Origin: Amycolatopsis thermalba
GTDB lineage: Bacteria; Actinomycetota; Actinomycetes; Mycobacteriales; Pseudonocardiaceae
DNA: 64,000 bases
NCBI RefSeq assembly: GCF_003385215.1
Contig: NZ_PQHW01000005.1
Location: 62,001-126,000 of the forward strand
Direction: 5' to 3'
Part shown: positions 53,888 through 63,007 of the stretch, piece after piece
Layout: each line of letters begins with the position of its first letter
Position numbering within the stretch: the first letter of the stretch is position 1
Position numbers and translations under genes: made by a program
The notes under the pieces: model-generated
What the model was told of the DNA's origin: nothing
Databases searched by the model: none
The model's input: only the letters and a program-made list of their open reading frames with translations

Positions 53888-54901
53888 ATGCCGGACCATT
53901 CCGCTGTCGCCGCTGCCGCGCCCATGTCGTCGATCGGCACGCCCTGGCTGTGGGGGATCAGCATCGCGGTGCTGCTGGCCCTGCTGGTGACCGACTTCCT
54001 GGTCACCCGGCGGCCGCACGAGGTGTCACTGCGCGAGGCCGCTGGGTGGTCGGTGTTCTACCTGACCCTGCCACTGCTGTTCGCCTTCTGGCTGTGGAGC
54101 GCGTTCGGCGGGCCCCAGGCGCTGGAGTTCGCCACCGGGTTCGTCGTCGAGAAGTCGCTCTCGGTCGACAACCTCTTCGTCTTCATGCTGCTGCTCGCCG
54201 CGTTCGCCGTGCCCGTCGAGGTGCAGCAGCGGGTGCTGCTCTACGGCATCGTCGGCGCGCTCGTGCTGCGCGGCATCTTCATCGCCGCCGGTGCCGCCCT
54301 GCTGCAGGCCGGCACGTGGGCCTTCCTGGTGTTCGGTGCGATCCTGTTCGTCTCGGCGATCAAGATCCTGCACGAGGCCCTGCGCGGCCCGGAACTCGAG
54401 CGCGACGTGTCGCGGATGCGTTCGGTCCGGCTGCTGCGCAAGCTGATGCCGGTCACCGACGACTACCGCGGCACGCGCCTGGTGGTCCGGGAACGCGGAC
54501 GCCGCGCCCTGACGCCGCTGACGCTGGTGGTGGTGGCCGTCTTCGCCACCGACGTGGTGTTCGCCGTCGACTCGGTGCCCGCGGTCTACGGCATCACCGA
54601 GGACCCCTACCTGGTCTTCACCACCAACGCCTTCGCGCTGCTCGGCCTGCGTGCGCTGTACTTCGTGCTGCACACCGCGCTGGCCAAGCTCGTCCACCTC
54701 AACCACGGCCTGGCCATCATCCTGGCCTTCATCGGGGTCAAGCTCGTGCTGCACTGGGCGCACGAGGTGTGGCCCGGGGTGCCGACCATCCCGACCCCCG
54801 TTTCGCTGCTGGTCATCGTGCTGATCCTCGCCACGGTCACGGTGACCAGCCTGCGCTCCCGCAACCGCAGCGAGGAACCCGCCACGCGGAGCCGATCATG
54901 A
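53888..54901 (+). CDS. terC: TerC family integral membrane protein (probable Mn2+ exporter)
   Basis: A 337-residue protein with seven to nine membrane helices and the TerC motifs: FVVEKSLSVDNLFVFMLLLA near residue 90 and VVAVFATDVVFAVDSVPAVY near 218, each with the acidic residues that bind metal. ATG at 53888 lies behind GAGGAGG. Control by the Mn-sensing leader agrees with a Mn export role. The stop overlaps the next ATG. Confidence 0.92.
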   Translation: MPDHSAVAAAAPMSSIGTPWLWGISIAVLLALLVTDFLVTRRPHEVSLREAAGWSVFYLTLPLLFAFWLWSAFGGPQALEFATGFVVEKSLSVDNLFVFMLLLAAFAVPVEVQQRVLLYGIVGALVLRGIFIAAGAALLQAGTWAFLVFGAILFVSAIKILHEALRGPELERDVSRMRSVRLLRKLMPVTDDYRGTRLVVRERGRRALTPLTLVVVAVFATDVVFAVDSVPAVYGITEDPYLVFTTNAFALLGLRALYFVLHTALAKLVHLNHGLAIILAFIGVKLVLHWAHEVWPGVPTIPTPVSLLVIVLILATVTVTSLRSRNRSEEPATRSRS

Positions 54902-54996
54902 TCGACACCCTCGTCGACGCCGGCCTCATCGCCCTGCTCGTCGTCGCCACCATCATCACGGCCGCGGTCCTGATCACCGCCCGGCCACCACGCTGA
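54898..54996 (+). CDS. 32-residue single-helix membrane peptide coupled to terC
   Basis: ATG at 54898 overlaps the terC stop (ATGA). The peptide is MIDTL, then one hydrophobic helix (DAGLIALLVVATIITAAVLI) and a basic tail TARPPR. Such small overlapping membrane peptides are often partner subunits of a transporter. G/C third positions and the coupling support translation. Confidence 0.6.
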   Translation: MIDTLVDAGLIALLVVATIITAAVLITARPPR

Positions 54997-55015
54997 CCGG
55001 GCGGCGCGATCAGGG

Positions 55016-56008
55016 TCAGTAGATGTTCGTGTCCGTGAACGAACTCTCGTGGCTGTTGATCTGCGCCCGCAGCGCGATCTGGTCGAACACGCGGATCTCG
55101 CGCGTGATCCGGCCGCCCTGGACCAGGAACTGCGACACCCCGATCAGGTCGACCGGCTGCCCGGTCAGCGGGCCGAACTCCGGCACGCCCCGGTAGGAGC
55201 CCTTCATCACCCACAGCGCGGCGATGCGCAGCCCGGCGTACCGCTCGGCGTAGTTGGTCTGGATGTCGCGCACCTCGAACCGCGCGTCCGGGAACGGGGC
55301 GACCTGGTTGAGCAGGTCGCGCTGGTAGCCGTCCGGGCGGAGGACCGTCCGGTCGCCGATCGTGTGCAGGAACAGGTCGCGCGGCATGAAGTCGGTGACC
55401 TTGTGCAGGCGCCGGGCGTTCCACACCTCCTCGATGAACTCCAGCACCATCTCGCACTCGGGCCGGTGGTCGTCGGGGCGCGGGCCGCTGTCGCCCGCGG
55501 TCAGCACGTCGGCCGGGGCCGGCTCGGTCATCGAGCCCTCGTACCCGCGGAACCGCAGGCCCCGCGCGACCTCCGCCGCGTCCAGCCCGAGCTGCAGGCA
55601 GTCGGCGAGGTCGTCGCGCACGACCCATTCCTCCACCATCCGCCCGCGGCGGTAGAGGCAGTTGGCGATGGTGCGCTTGCGGATCGGCGTCGGCACGCCG
55701 TTCACGATGTGCGTGTCGGCGGAGAAGACGAGGTGCGAGCTGAGGAAGGCGTCATCGCCGCGGGCCTCCCACACCACGTCCTCGGCCTGGCCCACGTGTT
55801 GCGGCACCTGCGCGATCCGCATCAGGCTGCCTTCGATCACCCCGTCCCGGCCGACGACGGTGCCGAGGCCACCGTGGACGATCGAGTCCGGCTCGTAGTT
55901 GTCCACGATGTAGGAGATGTCGCGCTGGACCCAGATCCGGTCGGTGACCTCGCGGATGAAGTCGTCCGGGTCCTCGTAGGGCTGGTAGGCGACCGGATCG
56001 AGGGGCAT
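55016..56008 (-). CDS. Double SnoaL/NTF2-like protein
   Basis: A 330-residue protein made of two NTF2-fold halves: ITDRIWVQRDISYIVDNYEP-type text in the first (about 15-150) and FIEEVWNARRLHKVTDFMPR with DLFLHTIGDRTVLR in the second (about 190-330). The fold serves ester cyclases and steroid isomerases; catalytic identity is unknown. ATG at 56008 follows GGAAAGGACCCAGCC. It is divergent from the MHS transporter with LacI operators between, so it belongs to the LacI regulon. Confidence 0.78.
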   Translation of the reverse strand: MPLDPVAYQPYEDPDDFIREVTDRIWVQRDISYIVDNYEPDSIVHGGLGTVVGRDGVIEGSLMRIAQVPQHVGQAEDVVWEARGDDAFLSSHLVFSADTHIVNGVPTPIRKRTIANCLYRRGRMVEEWVVRDDLADCLQLGLDAAEVARGLRFRGYEGSMTEPAPADVLTAGDSGPRPDDHRPECEMVLEFIEEVWNARRLHKVTDFMPRDLFLHTIGDRTVLRPDGYQRDLLNQVAPFPDARFEVRDIQTNYAERYAGLRIAALWVMKGSYRGVPEFGPLTGQPVDLIGVSQFLVQGGRITREIRVFDQIALRAQINSHESSFTDTNIY

Positions 56009-56049
56009 GGCTGGGTCCTTTCCGTGGAGCGGGCCGGGGCACGCTGACT

Positions 56050-56063
56050 GTATCCGTATGCAT
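56050..56063 (-). promoter_or_regulatory. LacI-type operator 1 (TGCATACGGATAC)
   Basis: On the minus strand TGCATACGGATAC, 42 bases before the SnoaL gene. It shares TGCATACG with the other three sites of the cluster. Confidence 0.65.
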
Positions 56064-56103
56064 GATCGTCGGCAAGAGCGAACTCCCCGCTGCGATCTGC
56101 GTC

Positions 56104-56151
56104 TTGACCGCACCACGTCACACACCTATGTTGCTCTCCATACGTATGCAA
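56104..56151 (+). promoter_or_regulatory. MHS transporter promoter with overlapping LacI-type operator 2
   Basis: -35 TTGACC (56104-56109), 17 bases, -10 TATGTT (56127-56132). CCATACGTATGCAA (56138-56151), with its perfect 10-bp palindrome CATACGTATG, sits on the expected start point. This is the layout of a repressed promoter. Confidence 0.75.
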
Positions 56152-56184
56152 ACGGCTCAGCCGTTGTGGCACAATGGAGGTGTC

Positions 56185-57521
56185 ATGTCCACCGTCGCGC
56201 CGACCACAGCCGCGCCCGCCGACGCGCCCGGACGCCGGAAGGTGATCCGCCGGACCATCGTCGCCGGCAGTATCGGCAACTTCGTCGAGCAGTTCGACTA
56301 CGGGTTGTACGGCTACATGGCGCCCGTCCTCGCCGCCTCGTTCTTCCCGGCGAGCGACCACACCGCCAGCGTGCTCAGCGCCTACGCGGTGATCGCGATC
56401 GCGTGCCTCGTCCGCCCGCTCGGCGGGACCATCCTCGGCCGCTGGGGCGACCGGTTCGGCCGCAAGAAGGTTCTGCTGTGGACGGTCGTGTTCATGGGCA
56501 TCTCGACGGCCGCGATCGGCGTCCTGCCCACCTACGACCAGATCGGCCTGGCCGCGCCGCTGATCCTGCTGGTGCTGCGGGTCGTGCAGGGCATGGTCGC
56601 GGGCGGTGAGTACGTCGGCGCCGTCGCGTTCGTGGTCGAGTGGGCCGAGCCGCGCCGCCGCGGGTTCTACACCTCCTTCGCGTCCAACAGCTGCTTCCTC
56701 GGCATCCTCGCCGGGGCCGGGGTGGCCGCGTTGATGAGCGCGGTGTTCACCGACGAGGCGCTGCGCAGCTGGGGCTGGCGGATCCCGTTCCTGGCGGTGC
56801 TGCCGCTGTGCCTGGTCGGGGTCTGGTTGCGGCGCCGGATCGAGGAGTCGCCGGAGTTCGTCGCCGCCACCGACCACGGCACCAACGTCGTCGCCGCGCC
56901 GTTCCGCGAGGCGCTGCGGTCCCAGTGGCGGCCCATCCTGGTGTTCTGCGGCGCCTCCATCATGCTGGCGATCCTGTCCTACACCTGGGTCACCTTCTAC
57001 CCGGAGTACCTGTCCGAGACGCTCGGCCTGTCCAAGTCGGCGGCCTGGCTGTCCAACATGATCTCGGTCGCCGTGCTGATCCCGCTGCTGCCGCTGGCCG
57101 GCTCGATCTCCGACCGGATCGGGCGCAAGCCGATGCTCGTCATCGGCGCGCTGTGCTGCATCTTCCTGGTGCCGCTGGCGTTCTGGGTCGGCCAGTCGGG
57201 CACGTTCGGCGGCGCCGTGGCCAGCCAGCTGATCTACATCATCCCGGAGTTCTTCCTGACCGGCATCGTCACCGTGTGCGCGGCGGAGCTGTTCGCCACC
57301 GCACCCGGTTCAGCGCCAGCTCGATCGCCTACAACAGCTCGTTCTCGATCTTCATGGGCATCACGCCGTTCGTCGCGACGCTGCTGGTGTCCACCTTCGG
57401 CACGATCTACGCCGTGTGGGTCTACCTCGCGGTGGCGGCCGTCCTGGCACTGGTGGTGATCACCTTCTTCATGACGGAGACCTACCGCAGCGAGCTGTCG
57501 GCCGACAAGTTCGCCCGCTGA
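56185..57521 (+). pseudogene. MHS/shikimate-type MFS symporter gene with one -1 frameshift
   Basis: A metabolite:H+ symporter-like carrier of about 445 residues: SIGNFVEQFDYGLYGYMAPV opening, GRWGDRFGRKKVLLW (loop 2-3 motif) and RVVQGMVAGGEYVGAVAFV (helix 4). The frame breaks near 57300: after AAELFAT the same protein continues in another frame as RFSASSIAYNSSFSIFMG to the stop at 57521. Adding one C in the ACC-GCACCCGG stretch (to ACCCGCACC) restores it. Behind a good ribosome binding site TGGAGGTGTC and a LacI operator. Probably imports the substrate of the cluster; if the lesion is real, the last two helices are lost. Confidence 0.75.
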
Positions 57522-57528
57522 GTTCCCC

Positions 57529-58482
57529 TCAGGGCACCGGCGGCTCCTCCCGCGCGGGGAGGGGCCGCCGGTGTTCGAGCATCTCGTTGCGCATCAACAG
57601 GTCCACGGCGAGCCGGGCGAGTTCGGCGGTGGCGGGGGAGAGCCTGCTGTGCCGCCGCCGGACGAGCGCGAACGTGTTGTGCAGCGGCGGGTCGAAGGGA
57701 GTGGTGTGCAGGCGCAGCCCTTCGGTGCGCAGGAGCCGTTCGGCCACCGCCCGGGACAGGAACGTGTCCCCGAGCCCGCGGGCGACCAGGTGCAGCGCCG
57801 CCTGGGCTTGCTCGACCTCGAGGAACGGCTCCAGCCGCACCCCGGCGATCTGCGCCCGCTCGGCCAGCTGCAGCCGGTCCGGGTCCGCCCAGCCCACGTG
57901 CGCGTCGTAGAGGACGAGCCGCCGCGCCGCCATGGTCGTGATGTCCACCGGCGTGGCCACGTGCGCCGGGTCCGCCGACACGTAGAGCACCTCGTCCCGC
58001 GCCAGCGGCGTGACCTCCAGCCCGGACGGGGTGACCGGCAGGACCACGATGCCCGCTTCCAGGTCCCCGGCCGCGACCGCTTCGGCCACGCGCGCGGCGT
58101 TGACCCCGACCAGCCGGACGCGCACGTCCGGGTGCGCGGTGGCGAACCGCTCGGCGAGCTCGGCCAGCAGGTAGAAGTCGGCGTTGCGGAACAGGCCGAA
58201 CGAGGCCACCCCGCCGGTCAGCCCGCGCACCGCCCGCACCGTGTCCTCGGCGTTCTGCGCCGCGCTCACCGTCTGCTGCGCGTGCGGCAGCAGCTGCGGT
58301 GCCGCGGGGGTGAGCGTCAGCTTGCGCCCGCCGCGGTGGAACAGCTGCAGACCGCACTCCTCCTCCAGGCGGCGCACCAGTTCCGAGACCGCCGCCTGCG
58401 TGTAGCCGAGCGCGTTCCCGGCCGCGGTGAAGGAACCGAGTTCGGCGGCCGCCACCAGGGCACGCAGCTGTGTCAGTGTCAC
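57529..58482 (-). CDS. LysR family transcriptional regulator
   Basis: A 317-residue LysR protein: FTAAGNALGYTQAAVSELVR is the HTH (about residues 18-37), LFHRGGRKLTLTPAA the following wing, then the effector domain. It is divergent from the HisD-like gene with a 72-base spacer, the classic layout for regulation of that operon, and it converges with the MHS transporter. Confidence 0.9.
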   Translation of the reverse strand: MTLTQLRALVAAAELGSFTAAGNALGYTQAAVSELVRRLEEECGLQLFHRGGRKLTLTPAAPQLLPHAQQTVSAAQNAEDTVRAVRGLTGGVASFGLFRNADFYLLAELAERFATAHPDVRVRLVGVNAARVAEAVAAGDLEAGIVVLPVTPSGLEVTPLARDEVLYVSADPAHVATPVDITTMAARRLVLYDAHVGWADPDRLQLAERAQIAGVRLEPFLEVEQAQAALHLVARGLGDTFLSRAVAERLLRTEGLRLHTTPFDPPLHNTFALVRRRHSRLSPATAELARLAVDLLMRNEMLEHRRPLPAREEPPVP

Positions 58483-58554
58483 AAGGAAAGGTTATAGGTG
58501 TCCCAACGGAAGACAAGGTGGTCCTGTGGCCGGAGCGGAACTAGCTTTCCGGGC

Positions 58555-59883
58555 ATGTACTTCACCGAAGCCACCCAGCGCCGCTTCGCCGGCCGGTTCA
58601 CCGTCGTCAAGGAGCCCGCGGCCGGCGGCGCCCCCGCCCAGCGCGACCCGGGCGTCATCGACACCGTGACGCGCATGCTCGGCCGGATCCGCGCCGAGGG
58701 ACTCGATGCCGTCACCCGCTACGCCGCCGAACTCGACGGCTACGACGGCAGGCCACTGGAGATCTCGCGCGAGGAGATGCGCCGCAGCGGCGAGGCGCTG
58801 CCGGACGACCTGCGCGCGGCCATCGAGCTCGGCGCCGCCCGCACCGCGGCGTTCGCCAAGGCGTCCCGGGACGCGCTCAAGGACCTGGAGATCGAACTCG
58901 AACCGGGCCTGGTCGCCGGATACCGCTACGTGCCGGTGCAGCGCGTCGGCGCCTACCTCCCGGCCGGCCGGTTCCCGCTGACCGCGAGCGCGTTCATGAC
59001 CGTCGGCGTCGCCAAGGCCGCCGGGGTGCCGTCGGTGGTGGCGTGCACCCCGCCGCAGCCCGACGGCGGCCCGAACCCCGCCGTGCTCTACGCCGCGTAC
59101 GTGTCCGGAGTGGACCGGGTCTTCCTGCTCGGCGGGGTGCAGGCGCTCGCGGCGATGGCCTACGGCCTGGTCGGCGACGCCCCGGTGGACATGCTCGTCG
59201 GCGCGGGCAACGCGTTCGTGGCCGAGGCCAAGCGGCAGCTGTTCGGCACCGTCGCGATCGACCTGCTCGCCGGACCGTCCGAAGTGGCCGTGATCGCCGA
59301 CGAGACCGCCGATCCCGAACTCGTCGCCGCCGACCTGCTCGGCCAGGCCGAGCACGGCCCGGACTCGCCCGCGGCGCTCATCACCACCAGCGCCGAGCTG
59401 GCGGCGCAGGTGGCCGCGGAGGTCGACCGGCAGCTCGCGACGCTGTCCACGGCACCGATCGCCGGCCCCGCCTGGCGCGACCACGGCTCGATCACGGTGG
59501 CGGCCGACCGGGAGACCGCGGCCGCGCTCATGGACGACCTCGCGCCCGAGCACCTGGAGATCCAGACCGCCGACGACGACTGGTACCACACGCACCTGAC
59601 CGCCTACGGGTCGCTGTTCCTCGGGCCGTGGAGCACCGTCGCCTACTCCGACAAGGGCATGGCCGGGACGAACCACGTGCTGCCCACCGCGGGCGGCGCG
59701 CGGCACAGCGCCGGGCTGTCGGTGTCCCGGTTCGTCCGGCCGCTGACCTACCAGCGGGTCGCCCGCGAAGCCACGCCCGCCCTCGCCGACGCGGTCGAGG
59801 TCATCTCCGCCTCGGAAGGCATGGCGGCCCACCGCGCCACCGCCACCCTGCGCACGCAGCGGCTGGCGCTGCAGGAGGTCTGA
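58555..59883 (+). CDS. Histidinol dehydrogenase-like NAD-dependent enzyme 1
   Basis: A 442-residue HisD-fold protein: FPLTASAFMTVGVAKAAGVP, GVQALAAMAYG, MLVGAGNAFVAEAKRQLFG, then the zinc and catalytic residues in QAEHGPDSPA (Gln, His), APEHLEI (catalytic Glu-His) and SDKGMAGTNHVLPT. A true hisD would lie in a histidine biosynthesis operon; here it is in a catabolic setting, like HpsN-type and other HisD paralogues that oxidise alcohol groups of other compounds. ATG at 58555 is used. The stop overlaps the next start. Confidence 0.85.
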   Translation: MYFTEATQRRFAGRFTVVKEPAAGGAPAQRDPGVIDTVTRMLGRIRAEGLDAVTRYAAELDGYDGRPLEISREEMRRSGEALPDDLRAAIELGAARTAAFAKASRDALKDLEIELEPGLVAGYRYVPVQRVGAYLPAGRFPLTASAFMTVGVAKAAGVPSVVACTPPQPDGGPNPAVLYAAYVSGVDRVFLLGGVQALAAMAYGLVGDAPVDMLVGAGNAFVAEAKRQLFGTVAIDLLAGPSEVAVIADETADPELVAADLLGQAEHGPDSPAALITTSAELAAQVAAEVDRQLATLSTAPIAGPAWRDHGSITVAADRETAAALMDDLAPEHLEIQTADDDWYHTHLTAYGSLFLGPWSTVAYSDKGMAGTNHVLPTAGGARHSAGLSVSRFVRPLTYQRVAREATPALADAVEVISASEGMAAHRATATLRTQRLALQEV

Positions 59884-60737
59884 TGGGACGGCCGCTCACC
59901 CTCGCGCTCGCCCAGGTCCCCGCCCGCCGCGACGTCGACGGGTTCGCCGGGCACGTCACCGCCACGCTGCGCCGGTTCCCGGGCACCCGGCTGCTGGCCT
60001 ACCCCGAGCTGCACGTGACCGGAGAGTCCGATATGGACGCCGAGCCGCTGACCGACGGGCCGCGGCACCGGTGTTTCGCCGAACTCGCCGGGGACCTGGG
60101 CGTGTGGCTGTGCCCGGGCACTGTCGCGGAGCTGGGCGCCGACGGCCACGTCTACAACACGGCCGTCGTGTACTCGCCCGGGGGTGAGCAGGCCGCCGCC
60201 TACCGGAAGGTCTTCCCCTGGCGCCCGCACGAGCCGTTCCGGCCGGGCCGTGAGTTCGTGGTGTTTCCCATCCCCGGGGTCGGCCGCGTCGGGTTGTCCG
60301 TCTGCTACGACGCCTGGTTCCCGGAGGTCACCCGCCACCTGGCGTGGCTGGGGGCCGAGCTGGTGCTCAACGTGGTGCGCACCGACACCGCCGACCGCGC
60401 CCAGGAGGTCGTGCTGGCCCGTGCCAACGCGACCGTCAACCAGCTGTTCGTGGCCAGCATCAACGCGGCAGGCCCGACCGGCGCCGGGCACTCGGTGCTG
60501 GCCGGGCCCGAGGGGCAGGTCCTCGCCGAGCTGCCCGGCTCCAGCGCGGGCGTGCTCACGGCGGTGATCGACCTGGACACGGTGACCGCGGTGCGCCGGC
60601 ACGGCAGCTTCGGCGTCACCCGGGTGTGGGAGCAGATGCGGGAGGACGACGAGCCGATCCCGATGCCGCTCTACGGCGGCGCGCTCACCCCGTGGGCCTG
60701 GGCCGCGGCGGAACGGCGGCGCACCGCGCCGTCGTGA
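59883..60737 (+). CDS. Carbon-nitrogen hydrolase (nitrilase superfamily)
   Basis: A 284-residue nitrilase-fold amidase with the full catalytic triad E42 (AYPELHVTG), K109 (AAYRKVFPW) and C141 (GLSVCYDAWFPE). Likely cleaves an amide or carbamoyl C-N bond. ATG overlaps the stop of the HisD-like gene, so the two act together. Confidence 0.9.
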   Translation: MGRPLTLALAQVPARRDVDGFAGHVTATLRRFPGTRLLAYPELHVTGESDMDAEPLTDGPRHRCFAELAGDLGVWLCPGTVAELGADGHVYNTAVVYSPGGEQAAAYRKVFPWRPHEPFRPGREFVVFPIPGVGRVGLSVCYDAWFPEVTRHLAWLGAELVLNVVRTDTADRAQEVVLARANATVNQLFVASINAAGPTGAGHSVLAGPEGQVLAELPGSSAGVLTAVIDLDTVTAVRRHGSFGVTRVWEQMREDDEPIPMPLYGGALTPWAWAAAERRRTAPS

Positions 60738-60740
60738 GGC

Positions 60741-61736
60741 TCACCGCGCCGCGTGCGTGCCCCGCGGCACCAGCTCCGGGGCGAACGTGACGCGGCGCGG
60801 TGCGTCGTCCGTGCCGCCGGCGAGGCGCTCGACCAGCAGGTCCGCGGCGGCCTGGGCCATGCCGTGCAGGTCGTGGCGGACCGTGGTGAGGTCGAAGGTC
60901 TCCCAGGACGCCATCGGCAGGTCGTCGAACCCGATGAGCGTCAGGTCGCCCGGCACGTCGACGCCCAGCCGCCGCGCCGCGTTCATCGCGCCGATCGCGA
61001 TCACGTCGTTGCCGCAGAACACCGCCGTGGGGCGAGGGTCCTCGGCCATCAGGTCGAGCAGGCCCTGGTAGCCGGTGCCGTAGTCGAACGGCCCGCGCCG
61101 CACGCGGTGCCGCGGCAGGCCGACCCCGGCCTCCGACAGGCCCACCCGGAACCCGAGTTCGCGGTCGCGGCCGGTGGTGGTCTCCGCCGGGCCGCCGATC
61201 AGGGCCACGTCGCCGTGGCCGAGGCGCACGAGTTCCTCGGCGACGAGCCGGCCGCCGGCCTCGTTGTCCACCACGGCGGCGTCGGCCTTGTCGTTGCCGG
61301 TCTCCCGGTTGAGGAACACGAACGGCAGGCCGCGGCGGTGCAGCTCGGCGGGCAGGGCGGACCCGATCACCGCGGTGGTGAGCACGACGCCGTCGATCGA
61401 GCGGTCGAGCAGCCGTTCGGTCTCCAGCGCGGTCTCGCTGCGCTCGGTGAACAGCATCATCCGGTACCCGTGCCGCTCGAGCGTGTCGTGCAGGGGGCCG
61501 ATCAGGTGCGGGTAGAACGGGTTGGTCAGGTCGGTGACGACCACCCCGATGCGGCGGGTCGAGCGCGTGGACAGGCTCCGGCCCGCTTCGCTGGGCACGT
61601 ACCCGAGCGCCTCGGCCGCCTCGCGCACCCGCGCGCGCGTGGCCTCGGACACCCGGTGGTCCCCGCGCAGCGCCCGGGAGACGGTCGGCTGCGAGACCCC
61701 GGCGAGCCGGGCCACGTCATGGCTCGTGATCGACAT
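60741..61736 (-). CDS. LacI family transcriptional repressor
   Basis: A 331-residue LacI protein: TSHDVARLAGVSQPTVSRAL is the HTH and hinge start, followed by a periplasmic-binding-protein-like sensor domain (VVVTDLTNPFYPHLIGPL). Four TGCATACG sites in this cluster, one 27 bases before its own start, are its probable operators. It is divergent from the bicupin gene, 128 bases away. Confidence 0.92.
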   Translation of the reverse strand: MSITSHDVARLAGVSQPTVSRALRGDHRVSEATRARVREAAEALGYVPSEAGRSLSTRSTRRIGVVVTDLTNPFYPHLIGPLHDTLERHGYRMMLFTERSETALETERLLDRSIDGVVLTTAVIGSALPAELHRRGLPFVFLNRETGNDKADAAVVDNEAGGRLVAEELVRLGHGDVALIGGPAETTTGRDRELGFRVGLSEAGVGLPRHRVRRGPFDYGTGYQGLLDLMAEDPRPTAVFCGNDVIAIGAMNAARRLGVDVPGDLTLIGFDDLPMASWETFDLTTVRHDLHGMAQAAADLLVERLAGGTDDAPRRVTFAPELVPRGTHAAR

Positions 61737-61762
61737 CGGCGCCCCTTCCCGTGGATCGGCCG

Positions 61763-61774
61763 TGCATACGCATC
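61763..61774 (+). promoter_or_regulatory. LacI-type operator 3 (TGCATACGCATC)
   Basis: Shared word TGCATACG in the divergent LacI/bicupin spacer, 27 bases from the LacI start; an autoregulatory site. Confidence 0.65.
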
Positions 61775-61800
61775 CTAGCCGAACTCCGGCCGCCTTGGGC

Positions 61801-61844
61801 TTGACACGCGGGTGTCCCCGATGGTGTTCTGCATACGTATTAAC
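61801..61844 (+). promoter_or_regulatory. Bicupin promoter with LacI-type operator 4
   Basis: TTGACA (61801-61806) as -35; a weak -10 lies around 61823-61830; TGCATACGTATTAA (61830-61843) overlaps the start region. The operator so placed would block transcription of the bicupin operon. Confidence 0.7.
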
Positions 61845-61864
61845 AACGAGCTGCGGAGGGTGTC

Positions 61865-63007
61865 ATGGTCAACGGTGAGGGGTGGGTCCCGGCGGCGGAG
61901 CTGGAACGCCGGACGATCCGGCGGGCCGATTTCGTGTCCTGCAACCAGGCGTTCATCGACTGCCGGACGCCGGGTTCGGACCGCAAGGAGAACTACTCGA
62001 TGATCGGCCCGGGGGTGACGCAGAACCCGAACCAGGTGGTGAACCTGCGTGAGCCGCACGGGTTCAACATCGGCGCGGCGGCGATGCCGCACGGCATCAC
62101 CAACAACCTGCACCTGCACTTCACGGCCGAGGTGTTCCTGTGCTTCCGGGGCGAGTTCCTGCTCCGCTGGGGCGCCGACGGCGACGAGGGCGAGCTGGTG
62201 CTCCGCGAGGGCGACATCGCCTCGATCCCGACGTGGATCTTCCGCGGGTTCACCAACATCGGCCCGGACGACGGCTGGCTGTTCACCGTGCTCGGCCACG
62301 ACGACACCGGCGGCATCATCTGGGGCCCGTCGGTGCTGCGCGAGGCCGAGCGGCACGGCCTGTACCTGAGCGCGGACAACCGGCTCATCGACACCGTCGC
62401 CGGGGACGAGGTGCCCGATCCGGCCGAGCTGGTCCGCCCGATGGCCGCGGCGGACATCGCCGCCCTGCCCTCCTACGACGTGGCCAAGCTGCGCCGCCGG
62501 GTGGCGACCACGGACGACCTCCGGTGGTCGTCGCGGGCTCTGCTGGGCAGCGCCCTGCCCGGCGGGCGCGCCGAGCTGGCCACGGTGATCGGCTTCGGCA
62601 TGACCGAGGACCGCGACCAGGAACCGCGGATCCACCAGCCGCACGGGCACAACCTGGCCTGGCTGCGCGCCGAGCCGGGCGAGGGCCTGCTGCCGCACCG
62701 CCACGACGAGACCCAGGTCCTGATGGTCAAGGACGGCGAGTGGGAGGTCACGCTCAACCGGCACGACGAGGTGAGCGTGCGGCTGGGGCCGTGGGACATG
62801 GTGTCCGTGCCGCGCGGGGCGTGGCGCAGCGTCCGCAACGTCTCCGACGACACGGCGACCCTGCTCGTCGTCAACGGCGGTGACGGCCGGGTGCGCCTGG
62901 AGTGGGACGAGGAGGTCGTCAAGGCGGCCGCCGACGCCGGGGTGGGCGTGGACCACAACGGTTACCTCGCGCCCTACCACCTGCTGCCGAAGCCGGTCGG
63001 GCGATGA
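61865..63007 (+). CDS. Bicupin protein (two cupin domains)
   Basis: A 380-residue protein with two cupin barrels, one at about residues 60-160 (HGITNNLHLHFTAEVFLCFR, His/His/Glu metal site) and one at about 255-350 (LLPHRHDETQVLMVKDGEWE, then SVPRGAWRSV). The plan resembles gentisate/homogentisate-like or quercetinase-like dioxygenases but the active-site text is not diagnostic. Ribosome binding site GCGGAGGGTG. Stop overlaps the next ATG. Confidence 0.85.
   Translation: MVNGEGWVPAAELERRTIRRADFVSCNQAFIDCRTPGSDRKENYSMIGPGVTQNPNQVVNLREPHGFNIGAAAMPHGITNNLHLHFTAEVFLCFRGEFLLRWGADGDEGELVLREGDIASIPTWIFRGFTNIGPDDGWLFTVLGHDDTGGIIWGPSVLREAERHGLYLSADNRLIDTVAGDEVPDPAELVRPMAAADIAALPSYDVAKLRRRVATTDDLRWSSRALLGSALPGGRAELATVIGFGMTEDRDQEPRIHQPHGHNLAWLRAEPGEGLLPHRHDETQVLMVKDGEWEVTLNRHDEVSVRLGPWDMVSVPRGAWRSVRNVSDDTATLLVVNGGDGRVRLEWDEEVVKAAADAGVGVDHNGYLAPYHLLPKPVGR

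Noticed and set aside
58555-59883. Biosynthetic hisD
   Set aside because: No other histidine biosynthesis gene nearby, a second HisD-like gene 4 kb away, and divergent LysR control point to a catabolic paralogue.
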